Assembly (NCBI GenBank): GCA_902778135.1
Contig: CACYWP010000025.1
Location: 1-42,648 of the forward strand
From: an uncultured Coriobacteriaceae bacterium
Lineage (GTDB): Bacteria > Actinomycetota > Coriobacteriia > Coriobacteriales > Atopobiaceae
Direction: 5' to 3'
Length of the DNA stretch: 42,648 nucleotides
In this document: one piece after another, positions 18,131 through 29,388 of the stretch
Numbering within the stretch: the stretch's first letter is position 1
How the letters are laid out: the number at the start of each line of letters is the position of its first letter
The notes under the pieces: generated by a model
Seen by the model: only the letters and a program-made list of their open reading frames with translations
The model's database searches: none
What the model was told of the DNA's origin: nothing
Made by a program: the position numbers and the translations under genes

Positions 18131-20047
18131 CTACTCCGTCCCGATCTGGTTTCCGGTGTACAGCTGATAGTACTTCCCCCTCGCGGCTATCAGCTCGTCG
18201 TGCGTGCCACGCTCGATTATCCTCCCCTGCTCCAGGACGATGATGCAGTCGGCATCGCGCACGGTGGACAGGCGATGCGCGATGACGAAGGTCGTGCGGT
18301 CGGCCATCAGGGCATCCATGCCTGCCTGCACCAGCTGCTCCGTGCGCGTGTCGATGCTCGAGGTCGCCTCGTCGAGGATCAGCGCGGGCGGGTCGGCAAC
18401 CGCGGCACGGGCGATGGTCAGCAGCTGGCGCTGCCCCGCCGAGAGGCTGCCGCCATCACCGGTGATCATCGTGTCATATCCGTCGGGCAGGCGCCGGATG
18501 AAGTCGTCGGCGCTCACGAGCTTGGCAGCCTGCCTGCACTCCTCGTCGGTGGCATCAAGGCGTCCGTAGCGGATGTTCTCCATGACGGTGCCGGTGAACA
18601 GGTGCGGGTCCTGCAGCACCATGCCCAGCGACCGACGCAGGGCCGGCTTCTTTATCTTGGTCACGTTGATGCCGTCGTAGCGGATCTTGCCATCGTCGAT
18701 GTCGTAGAAGCGGTTGATGAGGTTGGTGATGGTCGTCTTGCCGGCGCCCGTCGCACCGACGAAGGCGATCTTCTGTCCCGGCAGGGCATACAGGCGAACG
18801 TCGTGCAGGATCTGCTTGGCGGACGTGTAGCCAAAGTCGACCCCGTCCATCACCAGCTCGCCCATCAGCGGCATGTACGTGGTCTCGCCCGTCGCCTGGT
18901 GCGGATGCTTCCACGCCCAGTGGCCGGTGCGCGTCTCGGACTCCACCAGGCGCCCGGACTCGTCCTTGCTCACGTTGACCAGCTCGACATAGCCATTGTC
19001 GACCTCGGAGGCCTCGGAGAGGATCTGCAGCACGCGGCCCGCACCGGCACTCGCCTGGGTGATGGCGGAGAGCTGCTGGGATATCTGGGTGATGGGCTGG
19101 GTGAAGCTCTTGTTCAGCGTGAGGAACGAAACCAGTGTGCCCAGGCTGATGGATCCCGTGCCCACCGCGATCAGCGATCCGATGATGGCGCACAGCACAT
19201 AGCTGACGTTGCCCAGGCTCATCACCACGGGCATGAGGATGTTCGACAGGCGGTTGGCCTGCATCGCCGAGTCGCGCAGGGCATGGTTGCGCTCGTGGAA
19301 GTCCTCGATGGAACGCTGTTCGTGGCAGAAGACCTTGACGACCTTCTCGCCCTGGATGGTCTCCTCGATGAAGCCGTTGACCTCGCCCAGACGACGCTGC
19401 TGGTCGGCGAAGTGCTTTCCCGCCGCGCCGCCGATCCTACCCGCAGCCATCAGCATCAGTGCCACCATGGCCAGCGTCATCACCGTCAGCGGGACCGACA
19501 ACACGATCATCGACACCAGTGTCATGACGATGGTGACGGCAGAGTTGACGAACTGGGGGATGGTCTGGCTGATCAGCTGGCGCAGCGTGTCGATGTCGTT
19601 GGTGTAGATGGACATGATGTCGCCGTGGCTATGGGTGTCGAAGTAGCTGATGGGCAGGCTCTCCATGTGCCGGAAGACGTCCACGCGCAGGTCGCGCAGG
19701 GTGCCTTGCGAGACGGTGACCATCGTGCGGTTGTTGAGGTACCCTGCCGCCACGCCCAGCGCCGCCACGACGAGCAGCCTGCCGATGGCACCAGCCAAGG
19801 GGCCGTAGTCGGTGGAACCGGTCTCCATCATGGGGGTGATGTAGTCGTCGATGAGCGACTGGGTGAAGAGCGTCGAGCGGAGGGTGGCGAAGGCGCTCAC
19901 CAGGATGCAGACGATCACGAGGCAGAAGTGCAGCTTGTAGTTGCGCCACACCAGCCTGAAGATCTCCATCACGGGACCGAGGGCCTCACGGTCGACCTTG
20001 AAGGACATGGTGCGCGGACCACGCGCGCCGCGGTTGCTGTTGGCCAT
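18131..20047 (-). CDS. ABC exporter half-transporter 2b (catalytic subunit)
   Basis: A 638-residue half-transporter with a membrane domain of about 370 residues and an ATPase. ATG at 20047 has GGTGGAG close by; an in-frame GTG at 20056 is an alternative. The ATPase has Walker A GATGAGKT, canonical Walker B LILDEATSSID, switch histidine FVIAHRLST and the variant signature LSAGQRQLL. The insert between membrane domain and ATPase (residues ~365-400, DESGRLVESETRTGHWAW) is longer than usual, as in YheH/BmrD-like subunits. It starts nine bases after the stop of its partner 2a. Confidence 0.93.
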   Translation of the reverse strand: MANSNRGARGPRTMSFKVDREALGPVMEIFRLVWRNYKLHFCLVIVCILVSAFATLRSTLFTQSLIDDYITPMMETGSTDYGPLAGAIGRLLVVAALGVAAGYLNNRTMVTVSQGTLRDLRVDVFRHMESLPISYFDTHSHGDIMSIYTNDIDTLRQLISQTIPQFVNSAVTIVMTLVSMIVLSVPLTVMTLAMVALMLMAAGRIGGAAGKHFADQQRRLGEVNGFIEETIQGEKVVKVFCHEQRSIEDFHERNHALRDSAMQANRLSNILMPVVMSLGNVSYVLCAIIGSLIAVGTGSISLGTLVSFLTLNKSFTQPITQISQQLSAITQASAGAGRVLQILSEASEVDNGYVELVNVSKDESGRLVESETRTGHWAWKHPHQATGETTYMPLMGELVMDGVDFGYTSAKQILHDVRLYALPGQKIAFVGATGAGKTTITNLINRFYDIDDGKIRYDGINVTKIKKPALRRSLGMVLQDPHLFTGTVMENIRYGRLDATDEECRQAAKLVSADDFIRRLPDGYDTMITGDGGSLSAGQRQLLTIARAAVADPPALILDEATSSIDTRTEQLVQAGMDALMADRTTFVIAHRLSTVRDADCIIVLEQGRIIERGTHDELIAARGKYYQLYTGNQIGTE

Positions 20048-20056
20048 GTTCTCCAC

Positions 20057-21901
20057 CTACCTCTCTGCGCGGGCCGACGCACGAAGCTCGTCGGCGAAGG
20101 CCGGGTCGTTTCGTTGGGACATCGGGTCGAAGGCCGAGGCTCCCCCATCCGGGGCATCGAAGTCCGCATCGCTGCCGGACTTGTTCTGGGCCTCGTAGAC
20201 GTCGCGGTAGATCTGGTTGGTCTCGAGCAGCTCCGCCTCGGGGGCAAATCCGGACACGCGGCCCGCGTCCAGTACCAGGATGCGGTCGCAGGCACCAAAG
20301 CTGCTGACGCGCTGGCTGATGATGAGCTTGGTGGTGTCGGGGATTCGCTCGGCAAAGGCGCGCTGGATGGAGGCGTCGGTCGCCGTGTCGACGGCGCTGG
20401 TCGAGTCGTCGAGAATCAGCACGCGCGGGCGCTTCAGCAAGGCGCGGGCGATGCACAGGCGCTGGCGCTGGCCACCAGAGACGTTGGTGCCGCCCTGGTC
20501 GATCATCGTGGCGTACCCGTCGGGGAAGCGCTCGATGAACTCGTCGGCACAGGCGGCCTCGCAGGCGGCCTTGCACTCGTCGAGGGTGGCGTGCTCGTTG
20601 CCCCAGCGCAGGTTGTCTAGGATGGTGCCGCTGAACAGCGTGTTCTGCTGCAGCACGACCGCGACCGCGTCGCGGAGGGCCTCGGTGTCGTAGGCGCGCA
20701 CGTCCTGCCCGCCCACGCGCACCATGCCGCCGTCCACGTCGTACAGGCGGCTGATCAGGCTGACCAGGGTCGACTTGCCCGAGCCGGTGCTGCCCAGGAT
20801 GCCGATGGTCTCGCCGGAGCGAATCGCGAAGTCGATGTCGTCGAGCGTAGCCTCGCCGGTGCCGGCCGCGCGATACGAGAAGGTCACGTGGTCGAAGTCG
20901 ATCGAGCCGTCGACGACCTCGGTGATGGCGTTCTTTGGGCTGACGATGTCGGGCTGCTCGTCGAGCACCTCGACGATGCGCTGCCCGCTGGCGGCGCTCA
21001 TCGTGACCATGACGAAGATCATCGTCAGCATCATCAGGCTCATCAGGATGTTCATCACGTAGCCAAGCAGGCTGGTCAGCTCGCCGGTCGTGATCTCGCC
21101 CGCCAGGATGGAGTGGGTGCCCAGCCAGGACAGCGAGATGATGCAACCGTACATGGAGCACATCATCACGGGGTTGTTCCAGGCCAGCAGGCTCTCCGCG
21201 GATACGAACAGGTCGTGCAGCTCGTTGGCCGCCCGCTCGAACTTGGAGCTCTCGAAGTCCTCGCGCACGAACGCCTTGACCACGCGGATGGCCGTGACGT
21301 TCTCCTGCACCGAGGAGTTGAGGTCGTCGTAGCGACGGAAGACGTTGCCGAACATGGGCATGGTCTTCAGCATGATGGTGACGAGCGCCGTACCCAGCAG
21401 CACCATCGCCACGAAGAAGATGACCGAGAGGCTGGGCGAGATGATGATGCACATCACGATCGACGCAATCAGCGTGATGGGAGCGCGCGTGGCGATGATG
21501 AGCGCCATCTGGAAGGCGTTCTGCACGTTGGTGACGTCGGTGGTCATGCGGGTGACCAGGCCCGCGGTACTGAACTTGTCGATGTTCGAGAAGGAGTAGG
21601 TCTGCACCTTCTCGAACAGCGCATCGCGCAGGTTGGAGGCGAGGCCCGTCGACGCCTCGGACCCGAAGATGCCTGAGCTGGCGCCCACCATCAGGGCAAG
21701 CACCGCACACAGCAACATGATGATGCCCCACTTGAACACCTGCCCCATGTCGCCCACCGCAATGCCCTGGTCGATGAGCAGGGCCATGACATAGGGGATG
21801 AGCACCTCGAGGCCGACGGCCGCAAGGGTGAAGACCGGGGCGAGCAGCGCAGCGGTCTTGTACTGCTTGAGCTGCCCCATCAGCTTGCCGATGATGTTCA
21901 T
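20057..21901 (-). CDS. ABC exporter half-transporter 2a (degenerate-site subunit)
   Basis: A 614-residue half-transporter. ATG at 21901 follows GGAGG. It has a six-helix domain and an ATPase with Walker A GSTGSGKST, signature VSGGQRQRL, Walker B VLILDDSTSAVD with Asp replacing the catalytic Glu, and IISQRVSS with Gln replacing the switch His. It is thus the degenerate member of a heterodimer with 2b. A Ser/Asp-rich tail (SDADFDAPDGG and after) extends beyond the ATPase. It is the first gene of the operon and is transcribed divergently from a MarR gene across palindromes likely to be its operators. Confidence 0.93.
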   Translation of the reverse strand: MNIIGKLMGQLKQYKTAALLAPVFTLAAVGLEVLIPYVMALLIDQGIAVGDMGQVFKWGIIMLLCAVLALMVGASSGIFGSEASTGLASNLRDALFEKVQTYSFSNIDKFSTAGLVTRMTTDVTNVQNAFQMALIIATRAPITLIASIVMCIIISPSLSVIFFVAMVLLGTALVTIMLKTMPMFGNVFRRYDDLNSSVQENVTAIRVVKAFVREDFESSKFERAANELHDLFVSAESLLAWNNPVMMCSMYGCIISLSWLGTHSILAGEITTGELTSLLGYVMNILMSLMMLTMIFVMVTMSAASGQRIVEVLDEQPDIVSPKNAITEVVDGSIDFDHVTFSYRAAGTGEATLDDIDFAIRSGETIGILGSTGSGKSTLVSLISRLYDVDGGMVRVGGQDVRAYDTEALRDAVAVVLQQNTLFSGTILDNLRWGNEHATLDECKAACEAACADEFIERFPDGYATMIDQGGTNVSGGQRQRLCIARALLKRPRVLILDDSTSAVDTATDASIQRAFAERIPDTTKLIISQRVSSFGACDRILVLDAGRVSGFAPEAELLETNQIYRDVYEAQNKSGSDADFDAPDGGASAFDPMSQRNDPAFADELRASARAER

Positions 21902-21920
21902 GCGCCCTCCTTCGCACTTT

Positions 21921-21947
21921 AATAGCATCCTATTAATAGCACGCTAT
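21921..21947. promoter_or_regulatory. Tandem palindromes between MarR and ABC exporter 2 genes
   Basis: AATAGCATCCTATT (21921-21934) and ATAGCACGCTAT (21936-21947) are adjacent AT-rich inverted repeats in the 125-bp divergent promoter region. TATGAT (21945-21950) fits a -10 for the marR direction. MarR proteins bind such palindromes as dimers, so autoregulation and control of the exporter are likely. Confidence 0.65.
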
Positions 21948-22026
21948 GATATGCTCGACAAGAGAGACATCCCTCTCGGGGATGCCAACACCAGAGATTC
22001 TGCATCCCACAGGGAGGGGACCGCGC

Positions 22027-22455
22027 ATGGAACCGGGCCAGCGGCATATCGGATGGCTTATAAAGCAGATCAACGACGCGCTGCAGCGACAGGTCAACAA
22101 CGAGATGCGACCGCGTGGCATCACGCTGTCGCAGATGCGCGTGCTCGTCGAGCTGCACCACGCAGAAGGCGGCGAGCTGGCATCAAAGCAGCTCGAGCGG
22201 ATTCTGGGCGTGGCACAGTCGACGGTCTGGGGGCTCGTCTCGCGTCTGGAGGACAAGGGGCTTGTGGAGAGCCTGGGCAGCAGGGAGGATGCCCGTGCCA
22301 AGGTCGTACACATCACCGCGTCAGGAACGCGCCTTTGCGAGCAGGGCTACGAGGAGATGCTCGCACGCGAGCGACAGCTGGTTGCAGGGCTCACGCCAGA
22401 GGAGGCGGTGATGCTGGCCGACCTGCTCGGGCGGGTCCACGCCTCGATCACCTGA
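22027..22455 (+). CDS. MarR-family transcriptional regulator
   Basis: A 142-residue winged-helix regulator. ATG at 22027 follows GGGAGGGG. Recognisable parts are the N-terminal dimerisation helix (IGWLIKQINDALQRQ), ITLSQMRVLVELHH, the recognition helix ERILGVAQSTVWGLVSRLEDKGLVES and the wing REDARAKVVHITASG. It is divergent from ABC exporter 2 and very likely represses it, relief coming from the exported compound. This is the standard MarR-plus-exporter arrangement. Confidence 0.93.
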   Translation: MEPGQRHIGWLIKQINDALQRQVNNEMRPRGITLSQMRVLVELHHAEGGELASKQLERILGVAQSTVWGLVSRLEDKGLVESLGSREDARAKVVHITASGTRLCEQGYEEMLARERQLVAGLTPEEAVMLADLLGRVHASIT

Positions 22456-22502
22456 CCGACCGGAGAAGCACAATGGGGAGGCCGTCCCCCACTGCACCGG
22501 GG

Positions 22503-23213
22503 TCAGGCTTGTACCAACCCCTTTGCCCAGCTCACGACCTCGTCGCGCGCGCCATCGACCGACGTGCCGGCAACCGCATACCCGTCCAGTACCTGCGCAT
22601 CCGGTAGCGCCGTCTGGAGGTTGGACGGCACCGAGCCCAGGCCTGACCCGCCATGCGTGGTGAAGGGAACGACCGTCTTGCCCGCCAGGTCGACCCCCTC
22701 GATGAAGGTCCGCACGATCATCGGCTCCTCGCCCCACCAGATGGGGCACCCGATGAACACCAGGTCATAGCCCGAGATGTCGGGCAGCGCGTTCGCGATG
22801 GCGGGTCGCGCGTCGTCATGCTGCTCCTGCAGGGCGACATCGCAGCAGTCGTCATAGCCCTCGGGGTAGGCTTGCGTGGGAACGATCTCGTAGGTGTCGG
22901 CTCCCAGCGCCTCGGCTATATAGCCAGCCATGACCTTGGTGTGGCCGACCTCCAGCCACTCCCGTCCCCCATCCGCATAGTTCTCGTCGGCACGCGAGTA
23001 GTAGGCCACGAGGGTGCCGCTGGTCGCAGGGGCCGGATCGAGCGTCTCGGCAGTCTCGGTGCCACCCTCGGCAGTGCCATCGTCCACGTCGTCGGGCATG
23101 CTGTCAGGCGCAACCACATCCTCGTTGACGAACTCGTTCCTCTGACCGCATCCGGCAAGCGCAAGAGCGCCTGCCGCCACAAAGGCCCTGCGCGTCATCT
23201 CCATGCTCTTCAT
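22503..23213 (-). CDS. Exported flavodoxin-like lipoprotein
   Basis: A 236-residue protein. The start overlaps the stop of the upstream gene as ATGA (23210-23213). The N-terminus has a twin-arginine-like pair (MTRRAFVAAG) and a lipobox LAGC with C22 as the lipidated residue. After an acidic low-complexity linker (to about residue 65) comes a flavodoxin domain: TLVAYYSRADENY is the FMN phosphate loop, LVFIGCPIWWGEEPM the second FMN loop, and PFTTHGGSGLGS the third. It probably carries electrons on the outer face of the membrane, with the preceding membrane protein as partner. Confidence 0.88.
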   Translation of the reverse strand: MKSMEMTRRAFVAAGALALAGCGQRNEFVNEDVVAPDSMPDDVDDGTAEGGTETAETLDPAPATSGTLVAYYSRADENYADGGREWLEVGHTKVMAGYIAEALGADTYEIVPTQAYPEGYDDCCDVALQEQHDDARPAIANALPDISGYDLVFIGCPIWWGEEPMIVRTFIEGVDLAGKTVVPFTTHGGSGLGSVPSNLQTALPDAQVLDGYAVAGTSVDGARDEVVSWAKGLVQA

Positions 23214-23902
23214 CGTCTCCGTCCCCCTTCGTCGAACATCGATCCCACCATCACGAACGGCGCCGCCAGCGCCAGATGCCATGCCAGCTGCAAGGCGAGA
23301 GGCGTCATCCCATCGGGGAAGCTTGGCTGGCCAAACAGCTTGCCCGCGACGCCCAGCCGCACGAAGGCCATCGCGCCCAGCGCCATCGAGAGCGCCAGCT
23401 GCATAGGGGCCCTCCACGCAGGTGCGCCTCGTCGCGCACCCCGCCCGCCCGCGTAGGCCCGCATCATGCGCAGGTGCAGCCCCACATGCAAGGCGCAGGT
23501 CATGAGGCCCAGGTACGCCAGCGTCCCGTGCAACGGTCGCACCACATGCGAGACGGCCGGCAGGGCCAGTGCCGGCAATGCCGACCGCGACATGAGGACG
23601 CCCGTCACGGCCACACCCACGACACAGGCGAGCAGCAGGACATCGCCCGCCAGCACCGCGCGCGAGCGCAGGGATCCCCGCCCGCCCAGCCGGCGCAGCC
23701 AACCACGGTTGAGCACATGGTGCAGCGCAAACAGCACCACAAAGCCAATGCCCGCCAGCTCGTGGGTCACGTTGCCCAGCTTGCCTGGCGTCATCTGCAA
23801 CAGGTAAACCAGCGTCATCGCCGCGTCTACCGCCGGACGCAGCCAACGCGGGGCAGCGTTGCGTCCCTGTCGGCCCTTTGGGGCCGTACCGCCTGACATC
23901 AT
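23210..23902 (-). CDS. DUF4405-like cytochrome-b-type membrane protein
   Basis: A 230-residue membrane protein with about six helices. ATG at 23902 is chosen for lack of anything better; no good ribosome site is seen, and the ATG overlaps the stop of a 43-codon ORF, which would provide coupling. Histidines placed in helices (LGNVTHELAGIGFVVLFALHHVLNR; VVRPLHGTLAYLG; CALHVGLH) look like haem b ligands of DUF4405/flavinylation-associated cytochromes. It is coupled to the exported flavodoxin-like lipoprotein by a four-base overlap, so an electron path from the membrane to an external flavoprotein is inferred. The membrane quinone or haem partner is untested. Confidence 0.75.
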   Translation of the reverse strand: MMSGGTAPKGRQGRNAAPRWLRPAVDAAMTLVYLLQMTPGKLGNVTHELAGIGFVVLFALHHVLNRGWLRRLGGRGSLRSRAVLAGDVLLLACVVGVAVTGVLMSRSALPALALPAVSHVVRPLHGTLAYLGLMTCALHVGLHLRMMRAYAGGRGARRGAPAWRAPMQLALSMALGAMAFVRLGVAGKLFGQPSFPDGMTPLALQLAWHLALAAPFVMVGSMFDEGGRRR

Positions 23903-24030
23903 GAGAGGCCCCTGGAAAGACGCTCCTGCAGCCCACCGATGGCATACGGGAAATGGGACCCCTCGAGATGGGCAATCCCCTTGCCGGTCAGCAAGACCCG
24001 TGCCGCCATCCCCGAGACGCGAATCCCCAT
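23899..24030 (-). CDS. Possible 43-residue protein, translationally coupled
   Basis: A short frame from ATG 24030 to TGA 23899, with AAGGTGG about five bases upstream and an in-frame stop just before. Its stop overlaps the next start as ATGA. The product (MGIRVSGMAARVLLTGKGIA, then HLEGSHFPYAIGGLQERLSR) reads like soluble protein rather than random GC-rich translation. I do not recognise it. It could be a leader ORF, a genuine small protein or a gene remnant. Confidence 0.4.
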   Translation of the reverse strand: MGIRVSGMAARVLLTGKGIAHLEGSHFPYAIGGLQERLSRGLS

Positions 24031-24056
24031 CCCACACCACCTTCACATAGGTTTAC

Positions 24057-24078
24057 CTGCCATGATTATAACTGGCAG
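24057..24078 (-). promoter_or_regulatory. Inverted repeat with embedded -10 for the flavodoxin operon
   Basis: CTGCCA-N10-TGGCAG spans 24057-24078 and encloses a minus-strand TATAAT (24065-24070). A -35-like TTGGTG lies at 24090-24095 with 19-base spacing. A regulator bound here would block transcription of the small ORF, DUF4405 and flavodoxin genes. Confidence 0.45.
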
Positions 24079-24275
24079 CAAAGGGGGGACACCAATTGCC
24101 GTCCCTCATGGCTGCCATAAGCGACGGGCATCGGTTGCCACTCGTCGTCCCCCGGAACCAGTCGGCAGGCCGTCGCCACCGCCCACCCCGCCCCTTCTCG
24201 CCGATTGCGCCTTGATGCACCGCGCGAGCCCTCTAGCATGGAGTCAACCGCCCCATGCGTCCCTGGAGGTGCGCC

Positions 24276-26827
<2,552 letters not shown>

Positions 26828-26902
26828 CGCGGCGCAACAGACCCTCCACCCCTCCCACAACGGCCCTTCAGGCACTAACTTCGGTCGCAAGGGGCAACCG
26901 CT

Positions 26903-27031
26903 TGGACGAAGTTGCGGATATGCGTGGTCTATTTGGGTGTTGCCGAGTAGTCACACAGGAAAACCCCAGTTGGCGGTCGGCTGATACTCGCTCGATCCAC
27001 GAAAAACCGCGCATATCTGCAACTTCGTCCA
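26903..27031. repeat. 129-bp palindromic element, copy 2
   Basis: Same length and arms as the element at 8068-8196. The left arm (26903-26928) and right arm (27006-27031) are 26 bp each, with two mismatches between them. The inner left motif TTGCCGAGTAGTCAC is retained (26940-26954) but its complement is degraded. It lies between convergent GH1 C and PPK2 genes and fills most of 26828-27110, where no gene is seen. Confidence 0.85.
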
Positions 27032-27110
27032 TCCACCTCGCCCCTCACAGGGCTCGGCTCGTCTCCGCATTGTCTTCCGGAGCATCGCGCAGCCGTTGTC
27101 TGCGCTTTCG

Positions 27111-28586
27111 CTATTCCCCGCAGGCCTCCTCGAGCTTCTCCACCACGATGCGCAGGGCCTTGACGCGCGCGTAGCGCTTGTCCACCGACTCCAGGATGTG
27201 CCAAGGAGCAAACGAGGTACTGGTCTTGCGCAGCATCTCGTCGATGGCCGCCTCGTAGAGGTCCCACTTCTCGCGGTTGCGCCAGTCCTCCTCGGTGATC
27301 TTCCATTGCTTCTCAGGGGTATTCTGGCGATCGTTGAAACGCTCGAGCTGCGTGTCGGAATCGATCTGCACCCAGAACTTGATGACCACCACACCTGCAT
27401 CGACGAGCTCCTTCTCGAACTCGTTCATCTCGTTGTAGGCGCGCTGCCAGTCGTTCTCCGCACAGAATCCCTCCAGGCGCTCGACCATCACCCGCCCATA
27501 CCAGGTGCGGTCGAAGATGGCGATGTGTCCGCTCTTGGGCAGGCGGTTCCAGAAGCGCCACAGGTAGTGGCGCGCCTTCTCGTGGGGCTCGGGGCTGGCG
27601 ATGGGATGCACCACATAGCCGCGTGGGTCGAGAGCCGATGTGATGCGCTTGATGTTGCCACCCTTGCCAGCCGCATCCCATCCCTCATAGCAGATGACCA
27701 CGGGAATCCGCTTGCGGTAGACGGTGTTGTGCAGCTCGCGCAGACGCACGTGCAGCGCCTTGAGCTGCGTGCGGTACTCGTCCTCGGTGATGGTCTTGTC
27801 GAGGTCGACCTTGGCCAGCGGGGTGACCTTCTTGAGCGGGAAGACGTTCTGACGCAGCGGCGCGGCAATGCCGCGGTTGTGAATGGCCACGTCGATGCCC
27901 GTATTGAGGAACTCCAGCACCTGCAATGTGGCCCAGTTGCGATCCCGCGCGTCGATGATGTACCACGGGGCACTGGAGCGGTTGGTGTCACGCAGGTAGC
28001 GGTCGTAGACGTCCAAGCACTCGTCGTAGCAGTCGTTCTCCCAGTAGTCCCCCTCGTCCACACGCCAGCTGGTGTTCTCGTTGGCCGAAAGCGCGTCGAG
28101 GCGGCGGCGCTGCTCCTTCTGCCCGATGTGGAAGAAGAACTTCATCACCAGGTAGCCATTGTCCACGAGCTGCCGCTCGCACATGTTGATGGAGTCGATG
28201 CGCTGGTCGTAGGTGTCCGCGTCGAGGTTGCCCTTCACGCGCTCGTGGGTGACCTCCTCCATCCAGAAGGTGTCGTAGAACTTGAACTGGCCCTCCTCGG
28301 GAATCTCCACCATGTAGCGCCAGAGGAAGGGGTAGCGACGCGCGTCCTCGGTCGGCTCGGCGTCCAAGGTGGACACCTGGAAGAAGCGTGGGTCCATGTC
28401 CTTGATGACGCGTGCCAGCACGCTGCCCTTGCCCGATGACCCCCAGCCCTCGAAGATCACCATGACGGGGACCTTGGCCTCCTTGATGCGCATCTGGTTT
28501 GCGGCAAGCTTGGCCTGCTCCTCGTCGGTACGTTGCTTGATCTCTGCCTTGTCAGGCTTGCTGGCCCTGGCGAATCCCTTGAGCAT
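27111..28586 (-). CDS. Two-domain polyphosphate kinase 2 (PPK2)
   Basis: A 491-residue cytoplasmic enzyme with tandem PPK2 domains. ATG at 28586 follows GGGAGGAG. The N-domain has a Walker A (EGWGSSGKGS, K53) but a degraded Walker B/lid region (FYDTFWMEEV). The C-domain has Walker A EGWDAAGKGG with K308 and the full IFDRTWYGRVMVERLEGF, so it is probably the active half. Family knowledge: two-domain PPK2 enzymes transfer phosphate from polyphosphate to AMP or nucleotides. It is monocistronic and convergent with GH1 enzyme C. Confidence 0.92.
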   Translation of the reverse strand: MLKGFARASKPDKAEIKQRTDEEQAKLAANQMRIKEAKVPVMVIFEGWGSSGKGSVLARVIKDMDPRFFQVSTLDAEPTEDARRYPFLWRYMVEIPEEGQFKFYDTFWMEEVTHERVKGNLDADTYDQRIDSINMCERQLVDNGYLVMKFFFHIGQKEQRRRLDALSANENTSWRVDEGDYWENDCYDECLDVYDRYLRDTNRSSAPWYIIDARDRNWATLQVLEFLNTGIDVAIHNRGIAAPLRQNVFPLKKVTPLAKVDLDKTITEDEYRTQLKALHVRLRELHNTVYRKRIPVVICYEGWDAAGKGGNIKRITSALDPRGYVVHPIASPEPHEKARHYLWRFWNRLPKSGHIAIFDRTWYGRVMVERLEGFCAENDWQRAYNEMNEFEKELVDAGVVVIKFWVQIDSDTQLERFNDRQNTPEKQWKITEEDWRNREKWDLYEAAIDEMLRKTSTSFAPWHILESVDKRYARVKALRIVVEKLEEACGE

Positions 28587-28721
28587 GGCTCCTCCCTGCG
28601 GGTGTCGTCGTCGCTTGTCAGGATTGTAGGCGCTGGTGGAGCGCACGCGACGCGTTCGTGGGAGGTGGGGTTGGCGAGCGGTGCGGAACCGTGTGTGGCG
28701 AGGGCGAGATGGGATGGCAGG

Positions 28722-29300
28722 TCACTCCATGCACCGAACGCGGCAGTCGCAGGAGAGCAGGTGGTCGTTGACGATGCCCACCGCCTGCAGGAACGAATAG
28801 GTGATGACCGGCCCCACGAAGCGCATGCCGCGGCGCCTGAGGTCGGTCGAGACGGCACGCGAGAGCTCGGTCTGGGTGGGAACCTGGTCCATGCTGTCCC
28901 AGTGGCCCACCACCTGCCTTCCATCCACGAATCCCCAGAGGTAGGCGTCCAGGCTGCCGAACTCCTGTCGGATGGCCTGGGCGACCCGCGCATTGCCGCG
29001 CACCGCCCACACCTTCGCCCGTGCCCGCACGATGCCGGAATCGGCAAGGGCCGCCTCCAGCTGGTCGTCGGTCATGATCGCACAGGCATCGATGTCGAAG
29101 TCCCGGAAGACGCGCAGGTACGCGTCGCGCTTGTGCCAGATGGTGCGCCAGGAGAGCCCCACGCTGGCCCCCTCGAGGCAGAGCATCTCGAAGAGCTTCC
29201 GGTCGTCGTGGACGGGACAGCCCCATTCGTGGTCGTGATAGGCCAGGAGTTCGGGTGTCACGTACCAGGAGCGACAGTCAAGCGGGTTGGCGATGGCCAT
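28722..29300 (-). CDS. tag: DNA-3-methyladenine glycosylase I
   Basis: A 192-residue base-excision repair enzyme removing 3-methyladenine from DNA. ATG at 29300 follows GGGAGG. Diagnostic features are the N-terminal LDCRSW, YHDHEWGCPVHDDRKLFEMLCLEG and GLSWRTIWHKRDAY, with FVGPVITYSFLQAVGIVNDH near the end. C9, the early His in YHDHEWG, and the late H and C in VNDHLLSCDC are placed for the Tag zinc snap. It sits between the PPK2 and DJ-1 genes, with a strong hairpin upstream, so it is probably transcribed alone. Confidence 0.93.
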   Translation of the reverse strand: MAIANPLDCRSWYVTPELLAYHDHEWGCPVHDDRKLFEMLCLEGASVGLSWRTIWHKRDAYLRVFRDFDIDACAIMTDDQLEAALADSGIVRARAKVWAVRGNARVAQAIRQEFGSLDAYLWGFVDGRQVVGHWDSMDQVPTQTELSRAVSTDLRRRGMRFVGPVITYSFLQAVGIVNDHLLSCDCRVRCME

Positions 29301-29345
29301 GGGCACCTCCCCCCAGGGGCTGGCAGACGCCACGCCCCTGTTGAC

Positions 29346-29382
29346 GGGGCCCGCAGGTGGATGCGACGCACCTGCGGGCCCC
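29346..29382 (-). terminator. Strong hairpin after tandem DJ-1 gene
   Basis: A perfect 14-bp stem, GGGGCCCGCAGGTG (29346-29359) with its complement (29369-29382), around a nine-base loop, begins seven bases beyond the DJ-1 stop. No U-tract is present. Confidence 0.6.
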
Positions 29383-29388
29383 TGCTGC

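Noticed and set aside
17459..20620. Very long plus-strand open frame (about 1050 codons)
   Set aside because: Antisense to the NUDIX and ABC exporter 2 genes, which have clear domain motifs; the translation is shadow-like.
24031..24046. GTG start at 24046 for the DUF4405-like protein
   Set aside because: The extension would be low-complexity and non-membrane, has no ribosome site, and conflicts with the coupled small ORF; ATG 23902 is preferred though also weakly supported.
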